Source: Tillus elongatus (taxonomy: Eukaryota; Arthropoda; Insecta; Coleoptera; Cleridae). Taken from it: a stretch of 64,000 nt of DNA. Under the pieces are notes generated by a model. The model saw nothing but the letters and a program-made list of their open reading frames with translations. It was not told the DNA's origin and did no database searches. The DNA lies in assembly GCA_964006375.1 (NCBI GenBank), contig OZ023266.1:19538590-19602589 (forward strand). The letters run 5' to 3'. How positions within the stretch are numbered: position 1 is the stretch's first letter; each line of letters opens with the position of its first letter. This document shows, piece after piece, positions 30,424 to 41,554 of this stretch. A program made the position numbers and the translations under genes.

Positions 30424-31581
30424 ATGAAGATTATAAATACATATAAAACCAAAACCAATGAGGCTCGAGGAGTGGCTCCGGCTACAGACTTGAGCCTTGA
30501 GTCTATCCCGGAAACGGAAACGAGCCAGGGTGCGGCAGCGGACTCTGGAGGTCCCACGACCGGCGTAGATACGGGGGATCAGGGGGTAGCTTCGGCCAGA
30601 GACCTGTCCCCGACACCCAAGCTGGAGGCTGGGTCCCACCGGAGGGCGGCGAGCTTCGCGGACTCCGGGGGCCCCTCCACCAGTGAGGACTCTACTGTTA
30701 GAGTAGAGGGACTGCCCCGGCAGTCCAAGCGTCTTTCCGGGGCGCAAAGAAAGAAGCTCCGGAGGGCGCAAAAAATGGCGGCCGGGACCTGGACGGTCGA
30801 GAAACCTGTAAAGGCGCAAGAGGGGAGTGCGGGTCAGAAGAGGACGCGCTCGAACTCTAGCACGCCCACTACAGACAGACGTTCCAAAAGGGCCAGGGTG
30901 CCTGTAAAGGCGCAAGAGGAGAGTGCGAGTCGGAAGACGCCGCGCTCTGGCTCTAGCACGCCTACTACAGACAGACCTCCCAAAGGAACTAAGGCCGGAA
31001 CACCGGCGCAGACTGGCTCTTACAGGGAGGCCGCGGAGGGCCTCGGGATGGCGGTGATTGACAGACGCCATCCTGAGGTCACGCTAGACCAGGGGAAGGC
31101 GGACCTGATCCAGGCTGCGGTGGTAGCTGCAGTGGACTCTCTTCAGGAAGGGGAGAGCCCGCCTCAGTTCCACCGGACGCGCCTGACGGGGGGCATCCTC
31201 TGGATAACCTGTGCCGGCCCGCAGTCGCGGGACTGGCTGCGGAAAACGATCGGGGGCCTCGGTCAGATTTGGGAGGGGGCGGACTTGACAGCCGTCGAGC
31301 CCAAGGAACTCCCAAAGAGACGCAAGGTCCTCGTACGGATCCCTGACACCGTCCCGCAGGAGACGGTGATCAGCAGACTTAAGATCCAGAACCCTGAACT
31401 GGGGACGCAACACTGGTCGGTTCTAAGCAGGAAGGCAGAGGAGAAAGGACAGACGCTCGCCTTCTCGATCGACCCGACATCTTACAGAGCCCTTGAAGGA
31501 ACCTCCTTCAAGGCATTCTGGGGCATGGGAAGGGTTAGCTTCCGCCCACTGGGGAAGCAATTAAGGGTTAATGGGACTTAG
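30424..31581 (+). CDS. ORF1 protein of LOA-like element
   Basis: 385 residues. The first half is low-complexity, rich in Ser, Thr, Lys, Arg and Gly, with a basic segment (RKKLRRAQK) and a 31-residue repeat in two copies, each starting PVKAQE and containing SSTPTTDR. The C-terminal half (about 200-380) is a folded-looking domain ending FKAFWGMGRVSFRPLGKQ, as in the DUF4780-like ORF1 domain of insect LOA/I-type elements. There is no CCHC knuckle. It probably binds element RNA. The start is ATG 30424; the stop overlaps the ORF2 start in another frame. Confidence 0.85.
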   Translation: MKIINTYKTKTNEARGVAPATDLSLESIPETETSQGAAADSGGPTTGVDTGDQGVASARDLSPTPKLEAGSHRRAASFADSGGPSTSEDSTVRVEGLPRQSKRLSGAQRKKLRRAQKMAAGTWTVEKPVKAQEGSAGQKRTRSNSSTPTTDRRSKRARVPVKAQEESASRKTPRSGSSTPTTDRPPKGTKAGTPAQTGSYREAAEGLGMAVIDRRHPEVTLDQGKADLIQAAVVAAVDSLQEGESPPQFHRTRLTGGILWITCAGPQSRDWLRKTIGGLGQIWEGADLTAVEPKELPKRRKVLVRIPDTVPQETVISRLKIQNPELGTQHWSVLSRKAEEKGQTLAFSIDPTSYRALEGTSFKAFWGMGRVSFRPLGKQLRVNGT

Positions 31582-34500
31582 GTTCCTTCAGGTCAACCTC
31601 CAACACAGTAGGGCAGCCACGGCCGGACTACTAATGGCTCTGAGGAACACGGATGTGGCCCTCATCCAGGAACCGTACTCCTACAAAGGAGAGATCAAGG
31701 GACTCGGCGGAGCTAATGGAAAGCTCATCTACAGCAGGTCCAGCGAGAATCCGAGGGCCTGCATTTTTGTCAGGGAAGGGATAGAGTTTCTCCCTCTAAT
31801 GAATTTCTGTTCCAGGGACCTGGCAACGATCAAAATCCGATGTGGGGGAGCGGATGGGCTGAGGGACATTACTGTCGCGTCAGCCTATCTGCCAGGGGAC
31901 AGCACGGACCCTCCTCCACCCAACGAATTGGAGCAGCTGATGGTGGGTAGCAGAGCAGGTGGATGGCAGACCATCATCGGCATGGATGCGAATGCGCACC
32001 ATGAGTTGTGGGGTAGCTCGGACACAAACTCTAGGGGTGAGGCACTTTTACAATTCTTTATGAAATTTAATTTAGACATATTGAATAGAGGTAATAAACC
32101 GACATTCGTCACAACACGGCGTGAGGAAGTTTTAGACCTAACAGTTTCCACCCAGTTTCTGGGTGACTTTGTTAAAAGCTGGGCTGTGTCTGGGGAAGTG
32201 AGTAGCTCAGACCACAGATACATCCGGTTTGAAATCGCCAAAGTCGAAAGAGAAACGGTATGGTACCGGGACCCCCGCAAGGCGGACTGGGAAGCCTACA
32301 GGGCAGACCTAGCTGTGGAACTGCGGGGGGTTGAGAGGGCCATAAGGGATTCAATAGACCTCGAGATTGCAGCAGTCCAATTGCGAGACGCAATTACCTC
32401 GGCCTATAACGCCAACTGCCCCCTGAAAATGAGGGTGTCCACCAGGAACGTCCCATGGTGGAACGAGGACCTCAGGCAAAGGAGGACGCAGGTTCGTAAG
32501 CTGTTTAACGCGGCCAAAAGGTCGGGAGCATGGGATGAATATAGACAGGCCCTATCGACCTATAACAAAAGACTGAGGGACGCCAAGAAGGAGTCGTGGA
32601 GGAGGCACTGCGAAGAAGTGGAAAACACGTCCGAGAGTGCTCGACTACACAAGATCCTGTCTAAGGGCCCTCAGACTAACATAGGCTCCCTTAGAACACC
32701 CACGGGAGGCTTTACAAGCTCGGGGGAGGAAACTATGGAAATTTTACTCCAGACGCACTTCCCCGGCTGTAACATAATAAACCAATTACCTCCGGACTGG
32801 GAACACTCAGAAATAGAGGCGCCTTATAGGCGGGCATCTAGAGTAGACTGGACAGTCGCTAAAGAGGTGGTTACCTGGAGCAAAATCAGATGGGCCATTA
32901 ACAGCTTTAAGCCATACAAATCGCCGGGATTTGATGGAATAATGCCCATCATGCTCCAACAGGGGATAGATATACTGGCGCCGGTGCTTACCCTCATTAT
33001 GAGGGCCAGCCTGGCTCTGGGGTACATTCCGAGGGCATGGAGACTGGCCAGGGTTGTATTTATTCCTAAACCTGGGCGTCCAACAGACCAGGCAAAGTCC
33101 CTGAGGCCAATAAGTCTCATGTCCTTCTTGCTGAAAACAGTGGAAAAACTGCTCGACCGGCACATTAGGGGCGGTGTACTGGAAGCATATCCTCTACACT
33201 GCGGACAATATGCATACAGAGCAGGATTCTCAACAGAAACAGCACTGCACCAACTGGTGCTGAAACTGGAGAATACGCTGGAGAACAAGGAGGTGGCGCT
33301 GGGGGCCTTCCTAGACATAGAGGGGGCCTTTAGCAACACCTCGTTCGGATCGGTTCTGGCAGCTGCCCGGGAGCGTGGAATAGAGGAGACCTGCTGCAGG
33401 TGGATCGGTTCCATGCTCAGGGACAGGGCGGTGTTCACCTCACTCGCGGGAGGGACTCTGCTGGCGGGGGTCGCGGCGGGGTGTCCGCAGGGGAGCGTTC
33501 TGTCTCCCTTGCTCTGGTGTCTAGTCGTGGACGGCCTGCTGGGGAGGCTCTCGGGAGGGGGGTATGAGGTACAGGGCTATGCGGACGACATTGTCATCAT
33601 AGTCCGAGGAAAGGTCACACAGGCAGTGTGGGAGCGTATGCAGACTGCACTGAAAGTGGTGGAAGGGTGGACGGTTGATCAAGGGCTCGGGGTGAGCCCC
33701 GAGAAAGCAACCGTCGTGCCGTTTACGAGGAGGAGGAAGTGTGAAAGCCACAGAACTCTCACTCTATACGGTAGGAGCGTTCCAATGGCCAGGGAGGTAA
33801 AATATCTTGGGGTCGTATTGGACTCTAAGCTAACCTGGAATGGTCACATTGGAAAAATACTGCGTAAGGCAGTCATGACCTTAGCCGTCACTAGGCGGCT
33901 ATATGGAAAAACGTGGGGACTAAGACCTAGTATGGCCCACTGGCTGTACACAAGGGTGGTCAGACCATCGTTAACATATGCGGCACTGGTCTGGTGGCCT
34001 AAGGTGACACAATCCAGTGCCAAACAAAAACTAGGCAAGATCCAAAGGATGGCTTGCCTAGGCATCACAGGGGCCATGTCTTCAACCCCAACAGCCGCCA
34101 TGGAGGTGTTGCTGGATCTACCCCCCCTACACTTCGTTATTATGGGAGAGGCCAGGCTAGGACTATACAGACTAGCCTGCAATGGTAGACTGAAGATCAA
34201 CCCAGGCTTCAGGGGCCACTGCAAAATTCAGGAGATCGTGAAGGAACCCATGCTTGAAATGAGGTCGGACTTCGCGAGCCCGCGAATGTGCAGGGAAAAC
34301 AACTTCACAGTGGAAATCCCTGATCGCGGGGCATGGCGGGAGGAGACACCGGGCATACCACGGGACGCGCTCGTCTGGTTCACGGACGGATCTGGCGGGG
34401 AGCGTGGGACGGGGGCAGGTGTTTACTCGGAAGGACCGAGGGTAAGTCACAGTATTTCCCTCGGAGCCCATGCAACGGTGTTTCAGGCCGAGATGTACGC

Positions 34501-35215
34501 CATCCTGCACTGTGTGCGGGAGAACAAGAGGAGGGGCTACACCAACAAGCGGATCCTCATAGCCACAGACAGCCAGGCAGCCCTTAAGGCACTAAGTAGC
34601 CCACGGGTAAATTCCTGGCTGGTGAGTGAGTGCCGAGACGAGACGAGCGACCTGGCTGGGCAGAATGAGGTGACCCTCATCTGGGTGCCGGGTCACTCGG
34701 GGGTCAAAGGCAATGAAGAAGCTGACAGTCTCGCAAAGAGGGGGTCAGCAGAACCATTTATGGGACCAGAACCGGCTCTGGGCGTGTCAAAGAGCACTGC
34801 CAGGGGAGCCATTAAGTCCTGGGTCAGAAACCAACACAAGGTGTACTGGGCGGACTGTCCAGGGCTCAGACATGGGAAGTCAATAATTGACGGACCCAGT
34901 TCAAAGAGAGCTGTGGAGCTGCTAAACCTTAGCAGAGGACAGCTCAGAAACACAACAGGTCTCTTGACGGGACACATGGCCGTCAAGAAACACCTACATA
35001 AAATGGGGCGGTTCGAAGGGGACCTCGCATGCAGACTCTGCGGCGAGGGGGAGGAATCAGCCCAGCACATCTTGTGCGAGTGTATAGCTCTGGACCGGAA
35101 AAGACAACTGATCTACGGTCACTCTAGACCGGAGACAGAGCAATATAAAACTTCACCCTACCAATCGCTGTGCAGACTAGTTCAAGGCACAGTGATTTTG
35201 GAATGGGTGGAGTGA
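31571..35215 (+). CDS. ORF2 polyprotein of LOA-like element: endonuclease, RT, RNase H
   Basis: 1214 residues, no break. Endonuclease at 1-220: Asn9, Glu34 (LIQEPY), Asp139/Asn141 (GMDANAHHELWG) and Ser213-Asp214-His215. RT at about 440-740: FLDIEGAFSN with Asp582, CPQGSVLSPLLW, and GYADDIVII with Asp672-Asp673. RNase H at about 935-1070: FTDGSGG with Asp939, Glu974, TDSQAAL with Asp1000, VPGHSGVKGNEEAD. C-terminal knuckle CRLCGEGEESAQHILCEC. It would nick the target and copy the element RNA in place. All catalytic residues are present. The ATG lies 11 bases before the end of ORF1, so it may be translated by reinitiation. Confidence 0.95.
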   Translation: MGLRFLQVNLQHSRAATAGLLMALRNTDVALIQEPYSYKGEIKGLGGANGKLIYSRSSENPRACIFVREGIEFLPLMNFCSRDLATIKIRCGGADGLRDITVASAYLPGDSTDPPPPNELEQLMVGSRAGGWQTIIGMDANAHHELWGSSDTNSRGEALLQFFMKFNLDILNRGNKPTFVTTRREEVLDLTVSTQFLGDFVKSWAVSGEVSSSDHRYIRFEIAKVERETVWYRDPRKADWEAYRADLAVELRGVERAIRDSIDLEIAAVQLRDAITSAYNANCPLKMRVSTRNVPWWNEDLRQRRTQVRKLFNAAKRSGAWDEYRQALSTYNKRLRDAKKESWRRHCEEVENTSESARLHKILSKGPQTNIGSLRTPTGGFTSSGEETMEILLQTHFPGCNIINQLPPDWEHSEIEAPYRRASRVDWTVAKEVVTWSKIRWAINSFKPYKSPGFDGIMPIMLQQGIDILAPVLTLIMRASLALGYIPRAWRLARVVFIPKPGRPTDQAKSLRPISLMSFLLKTVEKLLDRHIRGGVLEAYPLHCGQYAYRAGFSTETALHQLVLKLENTLENKEVALGAFLDIEGAFSNTSFGSVLAAARERGIEETCCRWIGSMLRDRAVFTSLAGGTLLAGVAAGCPQGSVLSPLLWCLVVDGLLGRLSGGGYEVQGYADDIVIIVRGKVTQAVWERMQTALKVVEGWTVDQGLGVSPEKATVVPFTRRRKCESHRTLTLYGRSVPMAREVKYLGVVLDSKLTWNGHIGKILRKAVMTLAVTRRLYGKTWGLRPSMAHWLYTRVVRPSLTYAALVWWPKVTQSSAKQKLGKIQRMACLGITGAMSSTPTAAMEVLLDLPPLHFVIMGEARLGLYRLACNGRLKINPGFRGHCKIQEIVKEPMLEMRSDFASPRMCRENNFTVEIPDRGAWREETPGIPRDALVWFTDGSGGERGTGAGVYSEGPRVSHSISLGAHATVFQAEMYAILHCVRENKRRGYTNKRILIATDSQAALKALSSPRVNSWLVSECRDETSDLAGQNEVTLIWVPGHSGVKGNEEADSLAKRGSAEPFMGPEPALGVSKSTARGAIKSWVRNQHKVYWADCPGLRHGKSIIDGPSSKRAVELLNLSRGQLRNTTGLLTGHMAVKKHLHKMGRFEGDLACRLCGEGEESAQHILCECIALDRKRQLIYGHSRPETEQYKTSPYQSLCRLVQGTVILEWVE

Positions 35216-35313
35216 GACTAGGGGTATGCACAATCAACCAAGGGTTGCGGTGCTATCGGGGCGGCAAGGCTGCGGACGAGCCCTGAGGGAACAAAAAAAA
35301 AAAAAAAAAAAAG

Positions 35314-35870
35314 GTATCGGTAGTCAGTCGATGAGCGCTTAAACTCAGCTGTTGGCGCCTGTTGAAAATGGCCACAGCTTGAAGTCAATAATGCATTGAT
35401 CAGTCTCCAACTGTTGAAATGTATCGATAAGCTCTGAAACACAGCTGTTGGCGCCTGATGGACTCTGTCAATTATTTTCAAATTATCGCACCAACAACTA
35501 TATAAAGGTGATATTGACCGAGTTCACTATAGGCGCCAACACTTAATTAGTTGTGTCAAAGGTATGCGTCCACCAGTCCTGTTGGAACTCAACTTTTGAC
35601 GGTTTGTCAAAGCGTAATGACATAAATAAGTCACAAAAAAGAGCTTGAAATAAACAGTGCGTCATGAGTCTCCAACCGCTAAAATGTTGCGAGTTCACAA
35701 GGTGTCAGCAGCTGTCAACGCTGCATTGTTATGTCAAAAAATGTTGACATTTGTCAAAATTTGTAGGCATTACCATGCAGCGGCTGGTGCCATGTGAACT
35801 TGACCATGAATCGGTAGTCAGCGGATGAGCACTTAAATTCAGCTCTTGGCGCCTGGCCCACACAATAACG
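35314..35870. repeat. Complex repeat with recurring ttggcgcctg block
   Basis: A block of tcggtagtcag..gatgagc, cttaaa.tcagct and ttggcgcctg occurs at 35316-35360 and 35813-35857. A partial copy (aca cagctgttggcgcctgatgg) lies near 35438-35462. Spacing of the first two is 497 bases. Sequence at 35620-35700 also resembles the left flank of the LOA-like insertion, so this looks like a satellite or composite repeat. Confidence 0.6.
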
Positions 35871-37415
35871 TCACCGACAAATAAACCATGGTCACAGAGA
35901 AAAATAACTTAATCGCTCTATGGCAAGAGATCTTTAGTAGAAATGTGTATTTCGGTGTCAAGGGTGTACAAAGCAATATTTCATCTGTAGAAGCAAATAA
36001 CCTCTGTTCGTGTTATGTGCTCCTGATCAGAGGATACATAAAATGTACCCAAACGTGTACATAATTCTACAAAAATTAATTACTCAAACAAAACAACCAT
36101 GTAATATGTAATTAATTCTTGGTTATTAAAATAATTTAAGAACCACATATAGATCTAATATATTTTTTGCATCTATATTCCTGTTAATTAGGTACAAACG
36201 CTGAAATCTCAATTAAAAATTAAGTATGAATAATGAATGCCAACTGACTTTTGGTTTTCCTATGATTTACATCGTATCCTGATGCATAAGTTTTTAAAAT
36301 GAGCTATAACAACAACAACCACATACCAGCAGCTGCTTATTTTATTCTCTATTAAAATCTGGAAAAAAACTCATGCAGAAAGTTCTACCTATATAAATAC
36401 AGGTAAATCACTGTCTCCGAAGTTTCCGACCATAATCACAGACGGCAGAAAGCAAACAATTGCACTTGAAAGTTTTTTGGGGACGCCGAATTCCGTGTGG
36501 AGGATTCCACATTTTATGCCTTCGACCTTCACCAAAATCATAAGGTATACAATGGCATATGCCATGCTCGATAATTCTTCAAGTAATTAATTATATTAAG
36601 AAAATATAAGGATATTGCTTGTTGCTAGGTCCTTTTTGTTTGTTACTTTCATTTTTTTTTTGTATTTACCTAGTTTATTTGAATTTTTCAGATTTAAAGA
36701 CTAAACATAAAAATTATTTCTCAATGTGTAAAGGGGTGTACAAACGTAAAACATTATTCCCTCTAAATAATTATGGATGACTCGTCCCACTTTATGCTAT
36801 CCTGATCGAAAGGAAGGAAATTTTCAATTCCCCTAGCGATACAATTTTGCCTGCGAAATCTGTGAAACATCTACTTCGATTTTGTTAATCGGAATTGTTT
36901 ATTTTTCTTTGTAAAAAGTAGTCATACCATACCTCCACCTATACCTCTTCATTTAAGTTCTTGCAATAAAAGTTAATTTTTAATATGATTTGATTAGTTT
37001 CTTTTTTTACAGTTTCTTCAAATAAGTTATTCTGTGCCAGGAGGATTAGTGTTTACCTTTGAACATAAAAGATGTTTATATTCAAAGTTCAAAGGTAGTT
37101 ACAGTTACATATTAATCCCACAATGATATATAAGGCATTAGATCATTGACTATTGACTGTCAATGCAAAAGCAGACAAAGAGTTCCCTAAATTTTATTAT
37201 ATGGATAAATATTTTTCCATAGTCTGTGAACAGAAATCGTGAATAAGATTGTTTCTCTATGATAACTAGCGACCAGAGTAGACCAAATGCTTCATTTAAT
37301 TTCAAATTGAGATTTGAGGTTAGGTTTCTTTCTTAAGCATACCTCACGTTGTAGATCTTTAATTTTGGTTCTCGTCTCGTAGTCTTGTGTATAGTATAAT
37401 TTGAATACAGAAATA
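35871..37415. other. Intergenic, no gene seen
   Basis: AT-rich sequence leading to the BRX1 start. A 60-codon open stretch near 36395-36585 has no start or splice context that I trust. The last 100 bases are presumably the BRX1 promoter and 5' UTR. Confidence 0.4.
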
Positions 37416-38603
37416 ATGACGAAAAAGGGTAGAAAAAGAAAATTAAGTGGAGTTGAGAATTCAACTGAGGAAGAAGTAAAAGCCTTACCCGCAATTAGGC
37501 ATTCAAATGAACCGGCACCAAAGAAAGTATGTACATTTCCATTATTTTAAGGAACAAGTATTTTAAGATAGTTATTGTTTTTCAGGTTAAATGGATTAAT
37601 AAGCAAAGGGTGCTAGTGTTAGCTTCCAGAGGAATAAGTCATCGAGATAGACATCTAATGGAAGACATTAAAAAATTGATGCCTCACCATAAGCCTGAAG
37701 CAAAGATGGAACGGTCAAAAACATTATCAGTCATAAATGAAATGTGTGAAATGAAAAATTGTAATAATGCTCTTCTGTTCGAAGGGAGGCGTAAAAGGGA
37801 TTTGTATCTCTGGTGTGCTAATGTACCGAATGGTCCAAGTGTGAGATTTCTTGTAGAAAATGGTTAGTTTTTATTTTACCACTTATTTATATATGTAAAG
37901 ACTCTGTTTATTTACAGTTTATACTATGGCAGAATTGAAATTAACAGGCAACTGTCTTAGAGGATCAAGACCTCTTCTAAGTTTTGATCCAACATTTGAT
38001 GAGAAACCACATTATTTGGTACTGAAAAATTTGTTCACTCAGATTTTTGGCGTTCCAAATCACCATCCAAAAAGCCAACCATTTTTTGATCATGTTTACA
38101 CTTTTACTGTTCTTGATAATCGAATTTGGTTCCGCAATTTCCAGATTTTGTCTGAGGATGGTGCTTTAGCCGAAATTGGACCTAGGTTTGTACTAAATCC
38201 TGTAAGTATTTTAAACATATCTCTTTTTAATTAATAAGATGACTTGTAAATTAACTTTGGCTTCTTTATTTAGATCAAAATTTTTTCTGGTGGTTTTACT
38301 GGCGTTGGGTTGTGGGAAAATCCACATTATGTAAGCCCGGCAAATTACAGAAGACAACTCAAATTGGGTGCAAAAGATAAATATGTTCATAGAATACAAA
38401 AGAAAGTACAGAATGAACTCAAACCTAAGCTTGCATATAAAATGACACCCCTAGAAGATATTTTCCAGGCAAGTCCACTGGAAAAGGCAAGTGAATTGTT
38501 TGAGAAGAAATTAGTAAAAAGTAAAGAAGTAAGTTCAAGTGAGACTGTCGAGAAAAAGAAAAAATCAAAAAAGAAAAAGAAGAAACAACAAACAAGTGAA
38601 TAA
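37416..38603 (+). CDS. BRIX1: Ribosome biogenesis protein BRX1, complete four-exon gene
   Basis: BRX1 is a nucleolar Brix-domain protein needed for 60S subunit assembly, working with other early pre-60S factors. Exons are 37416-37526, 37586-37862, 37918-38201 and 38274-38603, all introns GT-AG and 55-72 bases long. Joined length is 333 residues, near the family norm of about 350. The N-terminal tail is basic (MTKKGRKRKL). The Brix domain covers about 40-245: RVLVLASRGISHRDRHLM, CNNALLFEGRRKRDLYLW, MAELKLTGNCLRGSRPLLSF, DNRIWFRNFQI, and GPRFVLNP/IKIFSGGF across the last junction. The C-terminus (about 310-333) is a Lys-rich tail. AATAAA lies at 38639-38644. Confidence 0.96.
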
Positions 38604-38638
38604 CTGAAACACTTTACATTTTGTAGTAATTGTAATAG

Positions 38639-38644
38639 AATAAA
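38639..38644 (+). terminator. Poly(A) signal of BRX1
   Basis: AATAAA, 36 bases after the stop codon. Confidence 0.75.
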
Positions 38645-38838
38645 ATGGTTGATTTTTTTTATTGTTTAGTTTGAATTTTATACACACTTCTTTGTTAACA
38701 TTTTTAGTGCTATAAACGTTAAAAGACGTCATGCATGTACTTAGCTGAGGGCACACATTTTTCAACGTTCCTGACACAACCAACTTAAAATTACACAGTA
38801 TTATTTCAGCCGAGGGTGTGAGTGTTTGTGGTTTTGTG

Positions 38839-39323
38839 TAGTGATGGGTCGTCATTTAACTGTCTGTTATTTTTAAACGGTTGTCGAGCCGCAACGGTAA
38901 CCACCAGTTATGGATTTATAAAAATAGTAGGTACAAAATAACGCTTTTTACTTTTACACTAAACTAGAATTCAGACTCGTATCTGTTTCAGTTCCACTGC
39001 AACTAGGTTCGATGAATAAACATCGGTTTTCATTGGCAACTGTTAAATTTAACTATTTAAGGGGATGAATGGACATGAGACTAGGAATGCTAAATATGTA
39101 TGGTTATGCTATGTAGTATAGAGCGGACTTTACTTCATAACATATTACTTAACACGTTATTTATACTAGTGTGCTCGCTCTCGCTCACAGCTTTGGGAAT
39201 GTAGGATACTATCGATCGACTATCCAGTTCAAAATAACTGAAGCTGTTATGTTCAATGGTAATTATTAAATAACGTTAACAGCTTCAACTGTTAATAGAA
39301 AATAACCGTTTTGCCCATCACTA
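38839..39323. mobile_element. hAT-type MITE, copy 2, with 8-bp target duplication
   Basis: Ends are tagtgatggg and cccatcacta, flanked by the perfect duplication gttttgtg (38831-38838 and 39324-39331). It is the same family and orientation as 29139-29642. Confidence 0.94.
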
Positions 39324-39339
39324 GTTTTGTGAGCCTGCA

Positions 39340-39695
<356 letters not shown>

Positions 39696-40397
39696 TATCG
39701 GTAACTCAAAAAATAATTTGCTACGCTGGTTTCTGTCATAAAGAGTATCCTTTGTGGCAAAATTCAGATCTCTAGATTAAAAGACAAAGAAGTTACAAAC
39801 CTCTGATTAAAAAAATAAAACGTCAAAATTGATAATTCTGGTAGTCGTACATTAGTATGCATTAGCGCTTCGTGAGTTAAAAATACGGCTAGAAATGACT
39901 AACAAGCTCCTAGATCTGTGTCTTAGCCGTCACTTTCCTTAGTTTCGTTAAAATATCAGAAAAAAAATCAATTTTAAACAAAAATTGTATGATGTAAATA
40001 ATCAAGACATTAGAAAAGTAATATACTAGAGTATATACTTGTTAGTAGATACATCTCTCGAGAGGTAAAGGCAGCAGTGTTGATTTAATAACGGACTGCT
40101 ATAAGACACGTTCTAATCTGTTAGTGACTTCACTTTTTTTTAAATTTTAGTCTTATTTTATTTTACCGTTATCTGATCAGATTGTGTAATTCCGATTAAT
40201 TTTTTAGTAAGTTTTTGTATTACAAATTCAATTAGGACGAGGTGACAACTTTTAAGACTTAACGCAATTTGAATTGCTCATCTGGTTGTTTGTTATTGCC
40301 CTACCTTAGTGAAATCAATCCATACTTAATACAGCGATAGACTTTTCCTTTGGCTTCACAACTGCTTGTTCTTTTCCGCAACCGATTTCAATTTTAA

Positions 40398-40703
40398 GTG
40401 GACGCAGCAAGTGCGTTAGGGTACGGAATTTTCATTAAAGTTTTAAATTTGAATAGTTATTAATCTAACGTTCGTTTGCCAAGAACCAGTTTTTTCGGGA
40501 ACATTTAAAGTTTATTTTCGCAAAATTTGTGTAGATTTTCAAACAAAAAAGCCATTTTGATGAAATATGCTACATTGTTTCTACTATATATAGGTTATAC
40601 TGGTAACAAAATTTCATGCATGCTTTCTTTAAAAAGACATTTGTTATTAAAAACATTTTTATGAAAATTCACTACCATAAAGCACTTGTTGCGTCCAGAC
40701 TTT
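40398..40703. mobile_element. MITE with TIR tggacgcagcaagtgc
   Basis: The left end tggacgcagcaagtgcgtta reappears inverted at 40684-40703 (taaagcacttgttgcgtcca), with further mirrored text next to it. A related copy lies at 20-290, and a further terminus near 25840-25865. No coding capacity. Confidence 0.72.
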
Positions 40704-41065
40704 TGTTGTATTTTTGAGATACAGTGTTAAAAATTTTAGTCATTTGTTACTCTGAATTTATTTCTCTAGCAGTTTTCGAGATAATATAATGAAACTTGTC
40801 ACATATACAAATATTTAATATTTCCTAAAAACTGGCGTAATCGAAATTCGGGACTTTCCTTCTTTCCAGGTCTGGACCCCTTTAGTACCCCCCTCTCCTA
40901 ATTTTTGTTGAAACAGCACTCTCCCTTTTAAATGAAATATTGCTTTTCTCAAATAACTGTTCAATCTTTTAAAATAGAAGAAAACTTTAAGAGACGAAAG
41001 TTACTTGAAAATTTATGACAATTTTTATTTCACTTAAAAAGGTCCGTTAGAAATACAGAGTGAAG

Positions 41066-41258
41066 TCCCCTATTACGCTACCAACTTAACGAGGCCGTTA
41101 CTGGGGTTAAAGGGCCGCTCCAAAGTAAAAATTTCGCTACCTTCAGTAGCAATGGGTGCCTGCAAAATTCAATTTATCACTAGTTTTGAGCAGCAAACTT
41201 TACACTATTTTGGAAAATTGCTTATTTCGAACTATTTTAACATAGTCTAGTACGTAAA
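41066..41258. mobile_element. Remnant of the tagaggtgtgcg hAT-like family
   Basis: This segment matches 53945-54150 (gctaccaact, ccgcta/ccgctc, gctacctt, cgaacta.tttaacat, gtctag). It stops at tagtctagtacgta. A matching 3' part, from tagtctagtac through agcttagcacacctcta, lies at about 44265-44324, after the nested elements. Confidence 0.6.
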
Positions 41259-41554
41259 TCCAGATGTATTCTCACCATAGAGACACAGATCGGTTTCGCT
41301 TTAATTAGAGCTCAACAATGCGGTATACTAATTCCAGTAAGGACACACCTATAAGTGATATGTGTAATGTCGTTAGCCTCCTAGAACATTTTGAAATGTA
41401 CGACAGGGTCGCCATCTTGGTGCAGAACTAGGTATTATGTTGTGAGGGCAGTTCCATAACACAAAATCTTATAAATAGAGACTGTGTACAACCAACCAAC
41501 AATTTTTGTAAAGTGTCAGCCCTGGCCCATTTTATTCCCTGATACGGGTATAAT

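Larger units (their letters stand above)
30066..35310 (+). mobile_element. Full-length LOA-like non-LTR retrotransposon, both ORFs intact
   Basis: The 12-bp duplication aaggtatcggta flanks it (30054-30065 and 35311-35322). It has a 358-bp 5' UTR, two intact ORFs overlapping by 11 bases and a short 3' UTR ending in a run of about 20 A. The GC-rich composition stands out from the AT-rich host sequence. EN, RT, RNase H and a C-terminal CCHC-type knuckle in ORF2, with the RT text, fit the LOA/I group. The clade is my inference; structure and integrity are seen directly. Confidence 0.93.

Noticed and set aside
30259..31413. Long minus-strand open frames opposite the LOA-like ORF1
   Set aside because: GC-rich shadow frames of a real coding strand; no family motif in them. 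Similar shadows run opposite ORF2.
36395..36585. 60-codon open stretch upstream of BRX1
   Set aside because: No ATG, splice site or family similarity that I can support.
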